64,000 nucleotides of DNA, taken from NCBI GenBank assembly GCA_964569695.1, contig CAZMUA010000017.1, positions 4,710-68,709 on the forward strand. The letters run 5' to 3'. Positions 52,828 through 61,780 of this stretch are shown here, piece after piece. Numbering within the stretch: position 1 is the first letter of the stretch; every line of letters starts with the position of its first letter. Source of the stretch: UBA8106 sp964569695 (GTDB lineage Bacteria > Acidobacteriota > Vicinamibacteria > Vicinamibacterales > UBA823). Below the pieces are notes generated by a model, which searched no databases, was not told the DNA's origin, and worked only from the letters and a program-made list of their open reading frames with translations. The position numbers and the translations under genes were made by a program.

Positions 52828-53798
52828 TGAATTTGATGCAGCAGTGGTTGCCACCGCGAAGTGCGCTCAGAAACTTGGCACCAGTTTTGAGTCTCGTGGC
52901 AGCCGTTTTATTTTTTTATGCGATTCCGCCACATCCTAGTCTGACCCTCTTCGATTTACGCCTCGTTGCTGTTCACGCGATGATCGTGGGTATTGCGGCC
53001 ATGGGCATGACGTTTATTATCATCAGCGGTGGTATTGACTTATCAGTGGGATCGGCCATTGCGCTCGTAAGTGTCGCAACTGCCATAGTTCTTGAACGTG
53101 GGGGAGGGCCTGTCTTTGCTCTCAGTGTAGCCCTTGGCGTTGGAGCTGTCTGTGGTTTGTACAATGGTTTACTGATTACCATACTTCGACTGCCACCTTT
53201 TATCGCAACACTTGGGACTCTCGGCTTCTATCGTGGTGTGGCGAAATGGATGTCAGGCAGTATTCCAATTACTGCGCCGACTCAAGGGCTGGAAGCATGG
53301 GTGAGTCCTATTCCGACACCACCAATGCTTATTTTCGCGCCTGCAGTCTGGCTAATGTTAGCACTAGGCTTGTTTTTGGTAGTTGTGTTGCGCTATTCGA
53401 TTCTCGGCCAACACGCCTATGCAATCGGGTCGAATGAGGCAACGGCTAGACTTTGCGGTGTGCGAGTCGCTCGCACAAAGGTATCGCTCTACGTACTTGC
53501 AGGTCTACTTACTGGTTTGGCAGGTTTGATGCAGTTCGCCCGTCTTACACAAGGCGATCCCACCGTAGCTATCGGGTTAGAGTTAGACATTATTGCAGCT
53601 GTGGTGATTGGAGGGGGGTCGCTCTCCGGTGGACAAGGTTCAATTCTTGGTACGCTGACGGGTGCTGTGTTAATGGCATATCTTCGAAACCGAAGCACCG
53701 TGCTCGGATGGCCAAATTTCGTTGAAGAGATGATAGTTGGACACATTATCATCGTGGCCGTGGCAGTTGATCGATGGCGGGGTAGTCGAACAAACTGA
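52824..53798 (+). CDS. Sugar ABC transporter permease (RbsC-like)
   Basis: 324 aa CUT2 permease with about eight to ten membrane helices. It has the conserved IISGGIDLSVGSAIAL early motif, GLYNGLLITILRLPPFIATLGT, and the EAA-like region SNEATARLCGVRVARTKVSLY. The frame is intact and its ATG overlaps the end of the broken ATPase gene by 4 nt. With the ATPase disrupted it has probably lost its partner. Confidence 0.9.
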   Translation: MMNLMQQWLPPRSALRNLAPVLSLVAAVLFFYAIPPHPSLTLFDLRLVAVHAMIVGIAAMGMTFIIISGGIDLSVGSAIALVSVATAIVLERGGGPVFALSVALGVGAVCGLYNGLLITILRLPPFIATLGTLGFYRGVAKWMSGSIPITAPTQGLEAWVSPIPTPPMLIFAPAVWLMLALGLFLVVVLRYSILGQHAYAIGSNEATARLCGVRVARTKVSLYVLAGLLTGLAGLMQFARLTQGDPTVAIGLELDIIAAVVIGGGSLSGGQGSILGTLTGAVLMAYLRNRSTVLGWPNFVEEMIVGHIIIVAVAVDRWRGSRTN

Positions 53799-53821
53799 TC
53801 ATTAGCGTTATGACCAGCACA

Positions 53822-53871
53822 GGGTCCGGTCGTCAATGCGGAGACGACCAGACTGTCGTAGTTTTGGACCC
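53822..53871. terminator. Nested hairpin between convergent rbsC-like and hflC genes
   Basis: GGTCGTC (53828-53834) and GACGACC (53843-53849) form a perfect 7-bp stem with an 8-nt loop, enclosed by GGGTCC (53822-53827) and GGACCC (53866-53871). A GTTTT stretch lies at 53861-53865. It sits in the 90-nt gap between two convergent stops, a typical place for a bidirectional terminator, though no good U-run follows the stem. Confidence 0.4.
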
Positions 53872-53888
53872 GAAGCGAACCAGCAGAA

Positions 53889-54821
53889 TTATCTTGTCTG
53901 TTCGAGGTACTTGAGGAGTTCGCTATCAGTTCCTAACAAAAAGAATGTTGATGCATCCATCGTTTGCTCGTAGGTTTCGAGCGATTTGGTGAACGCGTAA
54001 AAATCCGGATCTCGATTATAGGCTTCACCGTAGATACTGGTCGCTTCGGCATCTGCAGTACCGCGCAGTTCTTCCGCCGTCCTATATGCTTCTGACTGAA
54101 TCTGAGCGAGATCACGTTCACGTTCACCTGAGATCCTGGCGGATTCACCCTGACCTTCTGAACGAAATTCCGCTGCGATTCGCTGCCGTTCAGCGATCAT
54201 TCGTGCGAAGACGTCTTGCTGAACCTCTTCCACGTAGTTAATACGTTTGAGTCTCAGATCTAGCAGTTCAATTCCCAGGTCGGATGTTCGACTCGCCGCT
54301 CGTTCAAGAATTTCCGAAGCGATCTGCTGGCGCCCCATCTGGATCTCATCCAAGATCGCAGTTTCTTCATCTGATTCTATCTGGACCGTGTCCGGATCAC
54401 GGTTCGTACTGCGAACGATTTCGATCAAGTCATACCGAGCCACGGCGTTGCGAGTTTCACCGTCAAGAATGTCATCAAGTCGTGATTGTGCGCCGAGTTC
54501 ATCTCGAAGTCGCTGGAAAAAACGAAGCGGATCAACGATACGCCATCGCGCGTAGGTGTCGACCCAAATGAAGCGCTTGTCTTTGGTCGGGACTTGGTTA
54601 GGATTACCGTCCCACTCTAGAAACCGCTTTTCAAAGTAGTTCGTTTTCTGGATAAACGGCACTTTAAAGTGAAGCCCTGGTTCAGTCACCGGTTCACCGG
54701 TTGGTTCACCGAATTGTGTAATGATGACTTGATTGACTTCGTGAACCTGATAGGTAGCGCTCGACAGAACAAAGAGTACTCCCAGAACAATAATTACCTT
54801 GGTCATGGTGCTATTCGTCAT
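53889..54821 (-). CDS. hflC: Protease modulator HflC
   Basis: 310 aa SPFH/band-7 protein with an N-terminal membrane anchor (about 7-24), VNQVIITQFGEPTGEPVTEPGLHFKVPF, the IWVDTYARWRIVDPLRFF segment and a C-terminal coiled coil with RISGERERDLAQIQSEAYRTAEELRG. Together with HflK it forms the periplasmic complex that surrounds and regulates FtsH. Its start overlaps the hflK stop by 4 nt. Confidence 0.93.
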   Translation of the reverse strand: MTNSTMTKVIIVLGVLFVLSSATYQVHEVNQVIITQFGEPTGEPVTEPGLHFKVPFIQKTNYFEKRFLEWDGNPNQVPTKDKRFIWVDTYARWRIVDPLRFFQRLRDELGAQSRLDDILDGETRNAVARYDLIEIVRSTNRDPDTVQIESDEETAILDEIQMGRQQIASEILERAASRTSDLGIELLDLRLKRINYVEEVQQDVFARMIAERQRIAAEFRSEGQGESARISGERERDLAQIQSEAYRTAEELRGTADAEATSIYGEAYNRDPDFYAFTKSLETYEQTMDASTFFLLGTDSELLKYLEQTR

Positions 54822-55825
54822 TGTGCACCTCCGGATGGGGGAGTCGTCGAGCCATTTTTGAGAAGTCCCTCGAGTGGTAAGAGAGGCACGAGGCCATTCA
54901 TGTCTTTATCTAGAAAGACCTTCCCGCCGACTTCAGGCAAGATCCGTTGCATCGTTTCGAGATAGAGCCGTTGGCGAGTTACATTTGGTGCCCTGCGGTA
55001 CGCTTCGTAAACAGCGTTGAAGCGTGCAGCATCACCTAGTCCACGGTTTACGCGATCGAGCGCATAACCTTCCGCTTGTAGAATCGTCTGCTCGGCTTCG
55101 CCACGGGCACGAGGGATCACCGCATTGTATTCGGCCATAGCCTCGCTAATGAGTTGGTCGCGGTTTTGTTGGGCTTGGTTAACCTCGTCCCATGACGGTT
55201 TGACTGGATCAGGCGGATTAACATCCTGGAGGACTACCTGTTCCACTGTAACGCCCATTTCGTACTGCCCTACGAGTGCTTGGAGCTGTTCTTGGACCTG
55301 CGTTTCAATGTCCTGTCGGCCGACGGTCAAGACTTCCGTGACGGTACGGTCACCGACAGTCTCACGCATGATTGCTTCGTTCATGGCCCGAAATGTTTCT
55401 TCAAGATCTCGAACTTTAAAAAGAAACTGGTAAGGGTCTGAAACGCGGTACTGCACAATCCATTCAACCACCGCTACGTTCAGGTCGCCGGTAAGCATGA
55501 CGGCCTCGTCTGCGAATTGTCGCGCGTCGAATTGGCTGCGAATACCAGCCTCAAGCGTTCGGAAACCGAATTCCTGTTTCAACTGTCGCTGAATGGGCAC
55601 CTTAAGCACCGTTTCGATGAATGGCAATTTCATGCGAAGTCCAGGATCGGTGGTACGCGAATAGCGGCCAAATTGCAGTACGACTCCAACCTCTTCAGGT
55701 TGAACTTGGTACAGCGTATTGGACAACCCCGCTAGAATTAGTATGACTGCAAGCCCCATCCCAATTTTCTTGCTTGGGATAGATGGGACTTTCAGATTCC
55801 CTATATCGATAACTTTGTCTTCCAT
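54818..55825 (-). CDS. hflK: FtsH protease activity modulator HflK
   Basis: 335 aa SPFH protein with a single membrane helix (about 20-40), YQVQPEEVGVVLQFGRYSRTTDPGLRMKLPF, VEWIVQYRVSDPYQFLFKV and the long coiled coil ending in RLYLETMQRILPEVGGKVFLDK. It lacks the Gly/Pro-rich N-terminal tail of the proteobacterial form. A strong AAGGAG ribosome-binding site precedes the ATG. First gene of the hflKC operon. Confidence 0.93.
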   Translation of the reverse strand: MEDKVIDIGNLKVPSIPSKKIGMGLAVILILAGLSNTLYQVQPEEVGVVLQFGRYSRTTDPGLRMKLPFIETVLKVPIQRQLKQEFGFRTLEAGIRSQFDARQFADEAVMLTGDLNVAVVEWIVQYRVSDPYQFLFKVRDLEETFRAMNEAIMRETVGDRTVTEVLTVGRQDIETQVQEQLQALVGQYEMGVTVEQVVLQDVNPPDPVKPSWDEVNQAQQNRDQLISEAMAEYNAVIPRARGEAEQTILQAEGYALDRVNRGLGDAARFNAVYEAYRRAPNVTRQRLYLETMQRILPEVGGKVFLDKDMNGLVPLLPLEGLLKNGSTTPPSGGAQ

Positions 55826-56121
55826 GGTGAGGTCTCCTTCGTAACAAGTTATTTTAACTGTTTATGTCTTGTTGTGCTTGACTGTCTCTAGGAATGCTTG
55901 TTTGCAGAATGTCGCACTATCGATACGATTCGTCATATACCTTCCATAAAGCACTGTCTTAGCTCGCAGGAATTGGGAGAAGACGTATAAATAGACTCCG
56001 ACAAGATTAAGCAAGAACCGGAGTAAAATGGCACATATTCGCTTCTATTGATACAAACTGTAAGATTGATAATCCATGCTGGTTGACGTGACCCGTATGC
56101 GATCAAAGCTACGATGTACGC
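55826..56121. other. Intergenic region between divergent hflK and DCC-family genes
   Basis: 296 nt with the hflK ribosome-binding site at its left end. A TTGACG at 56083 and TACGAT at 56110 are too far apart (21 nt) to call a promoter with confidence. No RNA or further gene was recognised. Confidence 0.4.
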
Positions 56122-56514
56122 ATGAGTCAAGTCCCTAGTCAGCAGCTTCGGTGGCCGGCACGAATCTACTACGATGGTGCCTGCCCTGTCTGCCGTGCGA
56201 GTGCGGCTTCAATACAATCGCGGGACAAACATCAGCGACTCCAACTCGTGGATATAGCTTCTGATGGGTTTTCTCCTTCAATAGAAGGCATTGCTCCAGT
56301 TGGTGTGAGACAAGAACTTCATGTGAAGTTGGCTGGAGGCCAGATACTAGTGGGCATTGATGCACTGTTTGTCATCGCCGAGGCTCTTCCCTCACTTACT
56401 ATATTGCGATGGCTGGGCTGGTTACCTGGTGTGCGATTCCTTGGGCGTCCATTCTATAGATGGTTCGCCACCCATCGGTACGCTCTTACAGGAAGCTGTT
56501 TTCGACCGCACTAA
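56122..56514 (+). CDS. DCC-family thiol-disulfide oxidoreductase (DUF393)
   Basis: 130 aa. It begins with the family signature YYDGACPVCRA, carrying the Cys21-Pro-Val-Cys24 redox pair, followed by LQLVDIASDGF, a GIDALFVIAEALP helix and a C-terminal LPGVRFLGRPFYRWFATHR. DUF393 proteins are thioredoxin-like with unknown partners. The start ATG has no obvious ribosome-binding site. Confidence 0.87.
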   Translation: MSQVPSQQLRWPARIYYDGACPVCRASAASIQSRDKHQRLQLVDIASDGFSPSIEGIAPVGVRQELHVKLAGGQILVGIDALFVIAEALPSLTILRWLGWLPGVRFLGRPFYRWFATHRYALTGSCFRPH

Positions 56515-56633
56515 ACGTGTACCGGTAACGTTGGTTGAGATTATGGTAAAGTTTTTATTAGACAGTAACTGGTGGTGCGGTATCAGTGATCTGCACCGAT
56601 GAGTTACCTAACAACGATTAGAGAGGGCAGTGA

Positions 56634-56990
56634 ATGCCAAAGTTAACTATTGAGGGATTTACAACGGTCGATGTTCCAGATGGGAAGCGACTAGTCCTTG
56701 CTATTGAGCAAGATGCCGGTGTGGATGTGCTGCACGCCTGTGGAGGCAACGGACGCTGCACTACCTGCCGTGTCGAATTCGTTTCGGGTGAACCCGATCG
56801 CTGGACTGAGGTGGAACATTCTTGTGTAGATCAACGGGGACTAGCGGGTGTGCGACTGTCATGTCAGATGCTCTGTGATCGAGACATGACGCTGAAGGTA
56901 ATGAGTAGACTGGAAGGTAGTGGTCGACCCGATCCAGGGCGAACACCCATGGACGAAATTACGCCTCCCGCTGAATGGCGAGATACTTAA
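56634..56990 (+). CDS. [2Fe-2S] ferredoxin
   Basis: 118 aa plant-type ferredoxin. Cluster ligands are Cys36, Cys42, Cys45 and Cys77 (CGGNGRCTTC and LSCQ; C-x5-C-x2-C-x31-C). The extra residues after 90 are a polar Pro-rich tail. A GAGAGGG ribosome-binding site is present. Partner enzyme unknown; a reductant for an oxygenase or for Fe-S assembly is possible. Confidence 0.9.
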   Translation: MPKLTIEGFTTVDVPDGKRLVLAIEQDAGVDVLHACGGNGRCTTCRVEFVSGEPDRWTEVEHSCVDQRGLAGVRLSCQMLCDRDMTLKVMSRLEGSGRPDPGRTPMDEITPPAEWRDT

Positions 56991-57014
56991 CCAGCTTAGT
57001 ACGGTGAGTCGCGG

Positions 57015-57275
57015 TTAGCGATCGTCGTTGGTTTCGGTCGGTCTTAATTGCTCATCCAAGGCAGCAAGTGCACGCTCCAGCATCGCTCGATGCCCAGGTT
57101 GCGTAGCGCCTTCTAGATCCAACAAGGTCCTTGCGCGAGCCAGTTCCAACATATTTTTTTTGGTGGCCGCAGTCTTTTCAGTCGCAGTGAGTGATCGTTT
57201 CGACTGTCGTTGTCGATCTCGTAACGCTTCATCCTGCTGCGATTCAACAGCTTTGCTTTCCCAGCCTCTCGCCAT
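57015..57275 (-). CDS. Small charged hypothetical protein
   Basis: 86 aa, largely alpha-helical and highly charged (Arg, Gln, Glu), with no cysteine or membrane segment. It lies 46 nt after the DUF3014 gene on the same strand and looks like the last gene of the gal transcript. No family recognised. Confidence 0.55.
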   Translation of the reverse strand: MARGWESKAVESQQDEALRDRQRQSKRSLTATEKTAATKKNMLELARARTLLDLEGATQPGHRAMLERALAALDEQLRPTETNDDR

Positions 57276-57321
57276 AATTACAGACCTTCACAACCTGCAG
57301 TTCAACAGATGCGTATCAGCG

Positions 57322-58122
57322 CTATTGCTCGGGTCCTGCTGCTGGCGTGGATTGAAGCCCCAAAGCCGTCGTTAACTCGCCGAGTTTCCGTTGCACCAGT
57401 CTCAGATTCCGAGGACCCATGCGCAGGGCCTGTTGTTGAACCGGAGCAAGTGCGGCGAGGGTTTCATCAGCGAATTCATAAGCGACTGTACGTGACAGGA
57501 GTGGGATTTCTCTCGTGATAATTGGAGTGCGCATTACGTACTCGATAGCTCGACTCATAGCCGCGTCAAAATCTCCTTCGGGATAACCGAGTTCACGGTA
57601 AGCTTCGACCAGCAGAGGCTTCAGCTGCCGATACAGTTCTCCGCACCCTACGACGTCAAGTGAGTTAAACGCATCCACGAGCAAATCATAACGCGCGTAT
57701 CCGTCCGGGTCGATGATGAGACGGCTCGAATCACCACTGATTCGAAACGGTTCTCGTGGTGCCAAAAGGGAAAGATGTCGAGATGGGGTGTCACCCTGTG
57801 CCATGTTTTCAACTGCAACTACAAAGGTTCGTATTAGCTCTTCGGTGGCTAACCACGCAGCTAGAGTTGGATGAGCCGATAACATTGCAACTAGTTCGCG
57901 AACGAATGCGTCACTTTCGCTGAGAGCTGGCAGCTGAATCTCTTCTTCGGTTTCGGTTTCTGTGTCCATCGCCTCGTCGCTCTCGTCAATCGTTTCGACA
58001 GTCACTGGCGCCGGCGCCGGAGCTCGGGTGACGTAATAAGTCACAAGGGCACCGATCAGAACGACAGCAATGATGGCAACAATCTGCCAACGTTTGGTGT
58101 TCATATTTCCTAAGTCAGTCAT
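57322..58122 (-). CDS. DUF3014 domain protein
   Basis: 266 aa. It has an N-terminal membrane anchor (about 12-28), an acidic linker (about 38-60, rich in Glu, Thr and Asp), then a soluble domain with LPALSESDAFVRELVAMLSAHPTLAAWL, VDAFNSLDVVGCGELYRQLKPLLVEAY and PEGDFDAAMSRAIEYVM. These match my memory of DUF3014. Periplasmic by topology; function unknown. The ATG at 58122 or, six codons later, at 58104 may be used. Confidence 0.82.
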   Translation of the reverse strand: MTDLGNMNTKRWQIVAIIAVVLIGALVTYYVTRAPAPAPVTVETIDESDEAMDTETETEEEIQLPALSESDAFVRELVAMLSAHPTLAAWLATEELIRTFVVAVENMAQGDTPSRHLSLLAPREPFRISGDSSRLIIDPDGYARYDLLVDAFNSLDVVGCGELYRQLKPLLVEAYRELGYPEGDFDAAMSRAIEYVMRTPIITREIPLLSRTVAYEFADETLAALAPVQQQALRMGPRNLRLVQRKLGELTTALGLQSTPAAGPEQ

Positions 58123-58194
58123 GGTTCACTCTTATGTCAAGAAGGTTAATGTGGCGCACTGATTGCATTAGCCTAGTCATTGTACTTTGGTAGC

Positions 58195-59289
58195 CTATTG
58201 AACGTTTAGCTGATGATCAAGTGCAACACGAATAGTACCCAAACCGCCTGGCCGTTGTGAATACCGAGCATCACTTATTATGACCTCGTACCCATTGGTC
58301 GTTTGTTCTATTTGGTAGGTTGGGAATCGCATCCAATGGCGGGTACCTTGGATGTGTGGAGCCTTCAATGCGGCTTGTACGACCGGGCTTTTATCCCCGA
58401 TCGCGATTGAAGGGGAGTGTGGGCGTATCTGGTCGGCGGCCAGCCAGTTGACTTGTAGGAAATAGTAGCGATGGGGGCCTTCTACTACGACATCACGCAC
58501 GAAGGGATTAGCCGGCACCGGTCCAGCCATGATCTTGTTCAGTTGGATTCCTTCGGCGTGTAACCATTGCCGGACCTGGGTTTTGGCCACTTGTGAGCCT
58601 AACGCCATGCTACTGATATAGACGAACATCGCAAGCAGGCTCTTAGCAGCCACTTGAGTGATTCGCGCCTGCAAGCCACCCCAGATTCTAAGACCCACGA
58701 GACAGCCAAGACCGAGACACCAAAAGAGCTTTGCCTCAATTGGTGTCACGTCATTTGTAAGTATGAGAGAGCTACTTGCACCCGCAGCGACAATCCAGAG
58801 TGTGATACTTGTGATTGCCCGTGTGTGTGCAAGAACCACAGCGCTGGACGCCAACAACCAGATCCATGGATCGACAATAAAGAGTGCGTCACCATAAAAC
58901 CAACGGTCGTCGAATGGCATCAAGAGTCGGATACCGTAGGTGTTCAACCAGTCGAGCATGGGATGACTTAAAACGCCAAGGTATGACAGAAGAAGTAGAG
59001 GCTTGAGTGCCACAGGTTCCGCGTTTCGTCTGAGGATTATGCATCGTAAACGGTCCAATCCAACCATAAGACAAGTCAGGATGAGCGGGAGGACAGCCAT
59101 CGCAAGGATCCCATGTGTCCAACCGCGTCGAATATGCAATGACGTCTCGCGATCTAGAAACATCGCGATCGAATCGATGTCAGGTGCATTGGCAGCGAGG
59201 AGAAGTGTGACAGTAGCCAATGGAGTGAGGCGGCCAAGACGGGTTTCCGCCAGACTGGCACCGACGAGTGTGTGTGCAACTGGATCCAT
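58195..59289 (-). CDS. Membrane-bound metal-dependent hydrolase (YdjM/DUF457 family)
   Basis: 364 aa. The N-terminal MDPVAHTLVGASLAETRL and the NAPDIDSIAMF metal-binding Asp pair, then RRGWTHGILAMAVLPL and SHPMLDWLNTYGIRLLMPF, are characteristic of YdjM-like proteins (the His and Asp residues form a putative metal site between membrane helices). The C-terminal third is soluble. It starts 11 nt after galK, so it is probably in the gal operon. Substrate unknown. Confidence 0.87.
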   Translation of the reverse strand: MDPVAHTLVGASLAETRLGRLTPLATVTLLLAANAPDIDSIAMFLDRETSLHIRRGWTHGILAMAVLPLILTCLMVGLDRLRCIILRRNAEPVALKPLLLLSYLGVLSHPMLDWLNTYGIRLLMPFDDRWFYGDALFIVDPWIWLLASSAVVLAHTRAITSITLWIVAAGASSSLILTNDVTPIEAKLFWCLGLGCLVGLRIWGGLQARITQVAAKSLLAMFVYISSMALGSQVAKTQVRQWLHAEGIQLNKIMAGPVPANPFVRDVVVEGPHRYYFLQVNWLAADQIRPHSPSIAIGDKSPVVQAALKAPHIQGTRHWMRFPTYQIEQTTNGYEVIISDARYSQRPGGLGTIRVALDHQLNVQ

Positions 59290-59300
59290 TTTTGGTCAGT

Positions 59301-60476
59301 TTAGGTAATGGCTCGCACGGACACTCCATCGACCGCGCTGCCGTGAAAGAAACTCCCCTGGTGTTCGGAACATTTTGCGTACATCTGCTGGACCTGGTCA
59401 ATAAAGTGTTGAATACCTTCGGTGCGGACGAGAGCAATCGCAGAGCCACCAAAGCCAGCACCGGTCATACGTGCCCCGAGGCAACTCGATTCACTTCGTG
59501 CGAGATCGGTAATAAGATTAAGTTCGGGGCTAGAAACTTCGTACAGATCACGCAAACTCGCGTGCGAATCGTTGAGTAGCTTTCCAGCGTTTTCAAACTT
59601 TCCACTCTGCAGTGCTTTCGCCAATTTCATTGGTCGCAAATTTTCTGTGACTACGTGTTGTGCTCGTCTATACGTTGAACTGCTCAGTTGAGATTCGGCT
59701 CTTGCGAGTAAGGTTTCATTTACATCACGTAAGGCTACAGCGTGTGGTGCGAAAGCTTTTACGGCTGCGAATGCCGCGGCGCAATCTTTTCGCCTGGTGT
59801 TGTACTCGGTTGTCCCTAAACTCCGTCTAACACCTGTGTCCATGACAACAATTCCAACTTGGCTTGGTAGTCGAACCAGTTCGAATTGAAGTGAACGACA
59901 GTCAAGGAGTAAGGCGCAATTCGCTTTGCCAGCGGCCGATGCTACTTGGTCCATGATGCCACAGCCTACTCCTACGAATTCGTTTTCAGCACGGCGGGCG
60001 AATTGCGCCATCACTATTGGATCCCAGGTGCATTGACTAACGCTACAAAGTGCTCGTGCCGTTGCAACTTCTAGCGCTGCAGAGGAAGACAAGCCAGCTC
60101 CCATCGGTAGATCGCTTTTTATCGCAATGTCGATTCCTATGAGAGGGAAGCCAGCTTCATGCATTGCCCAAGCCGTGCCCATTATGTAATCAGACCAAAC
60201 GCCTTGACCAATTGGCCTCAAACCATCGAGTGGATACTCAACCGTCTTGTTGAACAGGGATGCGTGGGCACGGATTATTCGATCCGAACGTGGTGCGAAG
60301 GCTGCTGCAACGTATCGATCTACCGTCATTGGTAGGACAAAGCCTTCCTGATAATCCGTATGTTCGCCGATAAGGTTCACTCGGCCAGGGGCGTGGGCAA
60401 CGGCCACTGGTCGTTGCCTGAAGGCTTGCTCAAATTCGGCACTGACCTGATCGTGGAGGGAGAAGTCTGTCATCAT
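59301..60476 (-). CDS. galK: Galactokinase
   Basis: Phosphorylates galactose at C1 (Leloir pathway). The 391 residues of the GHMP fold have the signature GRVNLIGEHTDYQEGFVLP, the ATP-binding LPMGAGLSSSAALEVA and the C-terminal GARMTGAGFGGSAIAL. Catalytic Arg and Asp lie in the first motif and in GCGIMDQ. Its ATG overlaps the galT stop by 4 nt; ATG 60473 is an alternative. galE and an epimerase (galM) are not in the window. Confidence 0.95.
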   Translation of the reverse strand: MMTDFSLHDQVSAEFEQAFRQRPVAVAHAPGRVNLIGEHTDYQEGFVLPMTVDRYVAAAFAPRSDRIIRAHASLFNKTVEYPLDGLRPIGQGVWSDYIMGTAWAMHEAGFPLIGIDIAIKSDLPMGAGLSSSAALEVATARALCSVSQCTWDPIVMAQFARRAENEFVGVGCGIMDQVASAAGKANCALLLDCRSLQFELVRLPSQVGIVVMDTGVRRSLGTTEYNTRRKDCAAAFAAVKAFAPHAVALRDVNETLLARAESQLSSSTYRRAQHVVTENLRPMKLAKALQSGKFENAGKLLNDSHASLRDLYEVSSPELNLITDLARSESSCLGARMTGAGFGGSAIALVRTEGIQHFIDQVQQMYAKCSEHQGSFFHGSAVDGVSVRAIT

Positions 60477-61537
60477 TGATCGGCAGTGATATTCGGGTTC
60501 GAGATTAAATAGTGTTGACCAGAAACCGCGCGTAATTGCTCAGCGGCCATTTCTGCTGTTAAATCCCGTTGGGGCTCAGCCGTCAATTCGTACCCTACTA
60601 AGAATTTTCGTATCGTCTGAGAACGGAGTAATGGAGGATGGTAGACCGCATGGACTCTAACTGCTGGATGTTGATTTCCGTCGGTTGGACATCCGTGCCA
60701 ACCCATCGAATAAGGGAATTCGCACTGAAATAGATTGTCATATCGCACCGTTACGTTTGCGATCAACGAAGCAAGGTTCTTGCGCTCAATCTCATTAAGA
60801 TCCGTCAGAGCGGCTACTCGGCGTTTCGGAATCACCATTAGCTCGTATGGCCAAACGGCCCAGAATGGTACAAGTGCCACCCAGTCATCGTTGGTGTATA
60901 CGATGCGCTCAACTTCGGATAATTCCACATCGAGGTAATCTCCAAGCAGATCGGATCCATGTTGCTTGAAGTAAGTTTGTTGTGCCGAGATTTTTCGTGC
61001 AGGAATGGTTGGAACATGACTAACGGCCCAAATTTGGCAATGTGGATGTGGATTGCTGCAGCCCATCACCTCACCGTGGTTTTCGAAGATCTGCACGTAT
61101 TGAACATCCCTACGCTTCCCGCAGTCGGTGAGTTCACTAATCCAGCTATTCACTACGCTAGCAATTTCAGTTTCTGACATTCGTGCTAACCAAAGATCAT
61201 GCCGTGGTGAAAAACAGAGGACACGGCAGATTCCAGATTCCGGTTGACTCTTGAGCAATTCTGAGCGTTCTAAGAAAGCGGTCTTGGCCGTTGGTTCAAT
61301 CGCTGGAAAGTCATTGTCGAAGGCAAACGTGTCTGAGTACTTTGGATTACGCACACCTCCGGCACGAGTGTTTCCCGGGCACAAATAACATTCTGGATCG
61401 TATTGAGGACGTTCGACCGCTGCCACAGTTTCCATCTGGCCTCGCCATGGCCGCTCCAATCGAGCGGGAGATGTCAGCACCCACTCACTAAGTAGTGGAT
61501 TGTAACGACGGTGCGGGCCAGCCTGACGAAGTGTCAC
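60473..61537 (-). CDS. galT: Galactose-1-phosphate uridylyltransferase
   Basis: Exchanges UMP between UDP-glucose and galactose-1-phosphate. With GTG 61537 it has 354 aa and its N-terminus lines up with E. coli GalT (HRRYNPL); a GTG at 61576 would add 13 residues. It has the zinc-site CYLCPG and the catalytic His-Pro-His in SNPHPHCQIWA, plus FYSP-like CFSPRHDLWLA. A -10-like CATAAT ends 6 nt upstream of GTG 61537, which supports that start. First gene of a five-gene minus-strand run. Confidence 0.93.
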   Translation of the reverse strand: MTLRQAGPHRRYNPLLSEWVLTSPARLERPWRGQMETVAAVERPQYDPECYLCPGNTRAGGVRNPKYSDTFAFDNDFPAIEPTAKTAFLERSELLKSQPESGICRVLCFSPRHDLWLARMSETEIASVVNSWISELTDCGKRRDVQYVQIFENHGEVMGCSNPHPHCQIWAVSHVPTIPARKISAQQTYFKQHGSDLLGDYLDVELSEVERIVYTNDDWVALVPFWAVWPYELMVIPKRRVAALTDLNEIERKNLASLIANVTVRYDNLFQCEFPYSMGWHGCPTDGNQHPAVRVHAVYHPPLLRSQTIRKFLVGYELTAEPQRDLTAEMAAEQLRAVSGQHYLISNPNITADQ

Positions 61538-61543
61538 CTTCTC

Positions 61544-61549
61544 ATTATG
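61544..61549 (-). promoter_or_regulatory. -10-like element of galT (leaderless)
   Basis: On the minus strand CATAAT ends 6 nt before GTG 61537, the same hexamer and spacing as at boxC. The purine run GAGAAG between them is too close to the start to be a normal Shine-Dalgarno. No -35 seen. Confidence 0.35.
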
Positions 61550-61653
61550 GATCGCGCACCGACTTCTAGGGTGCACCGCCTGAATTTATCCCTATCTGAT
61601 TGCTTGCCAGTGCGAAACTTTCTCGGAAGGTTACTGTTTAATATCTTGGACAG

Positions 61654-61662
61654 TGCTAAAAT
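61654..61662 (+). promoter_or_regulatory. Extended -10 before the aquaglyceroporin gene
   Basis: TGCTAAAAT matches an extended -10, with a weak -35 (TTACTG, 20 nt away). It would give a leader of about 110 nt with a pyrimidine-rich stretch and a GAGGAG ribosome-binding site. It lies in the 243-nt gap between galT and the aquaporin gene. Confidence 0.35.
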
Positions 61663-61780
61663 TTCAGCTTCAATGCAAGGGCAGGTATCTGACAGGTCAC
61701 TTTTCTTTTTCTGCTTCTTTCTCTCGATAGGCACGGTTTGATTAGCTTCGCTAGAGAAAGCAAATTTGTGAGGAGCCCGC

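Noticed and set aside
56568..56610. GGTGC/GCACC hairpin before the [2Fe-2S] ferredoxin gene
   Set aside because: Only five base pairs with a 14-nt loop; too weak to call a regulatory structure.
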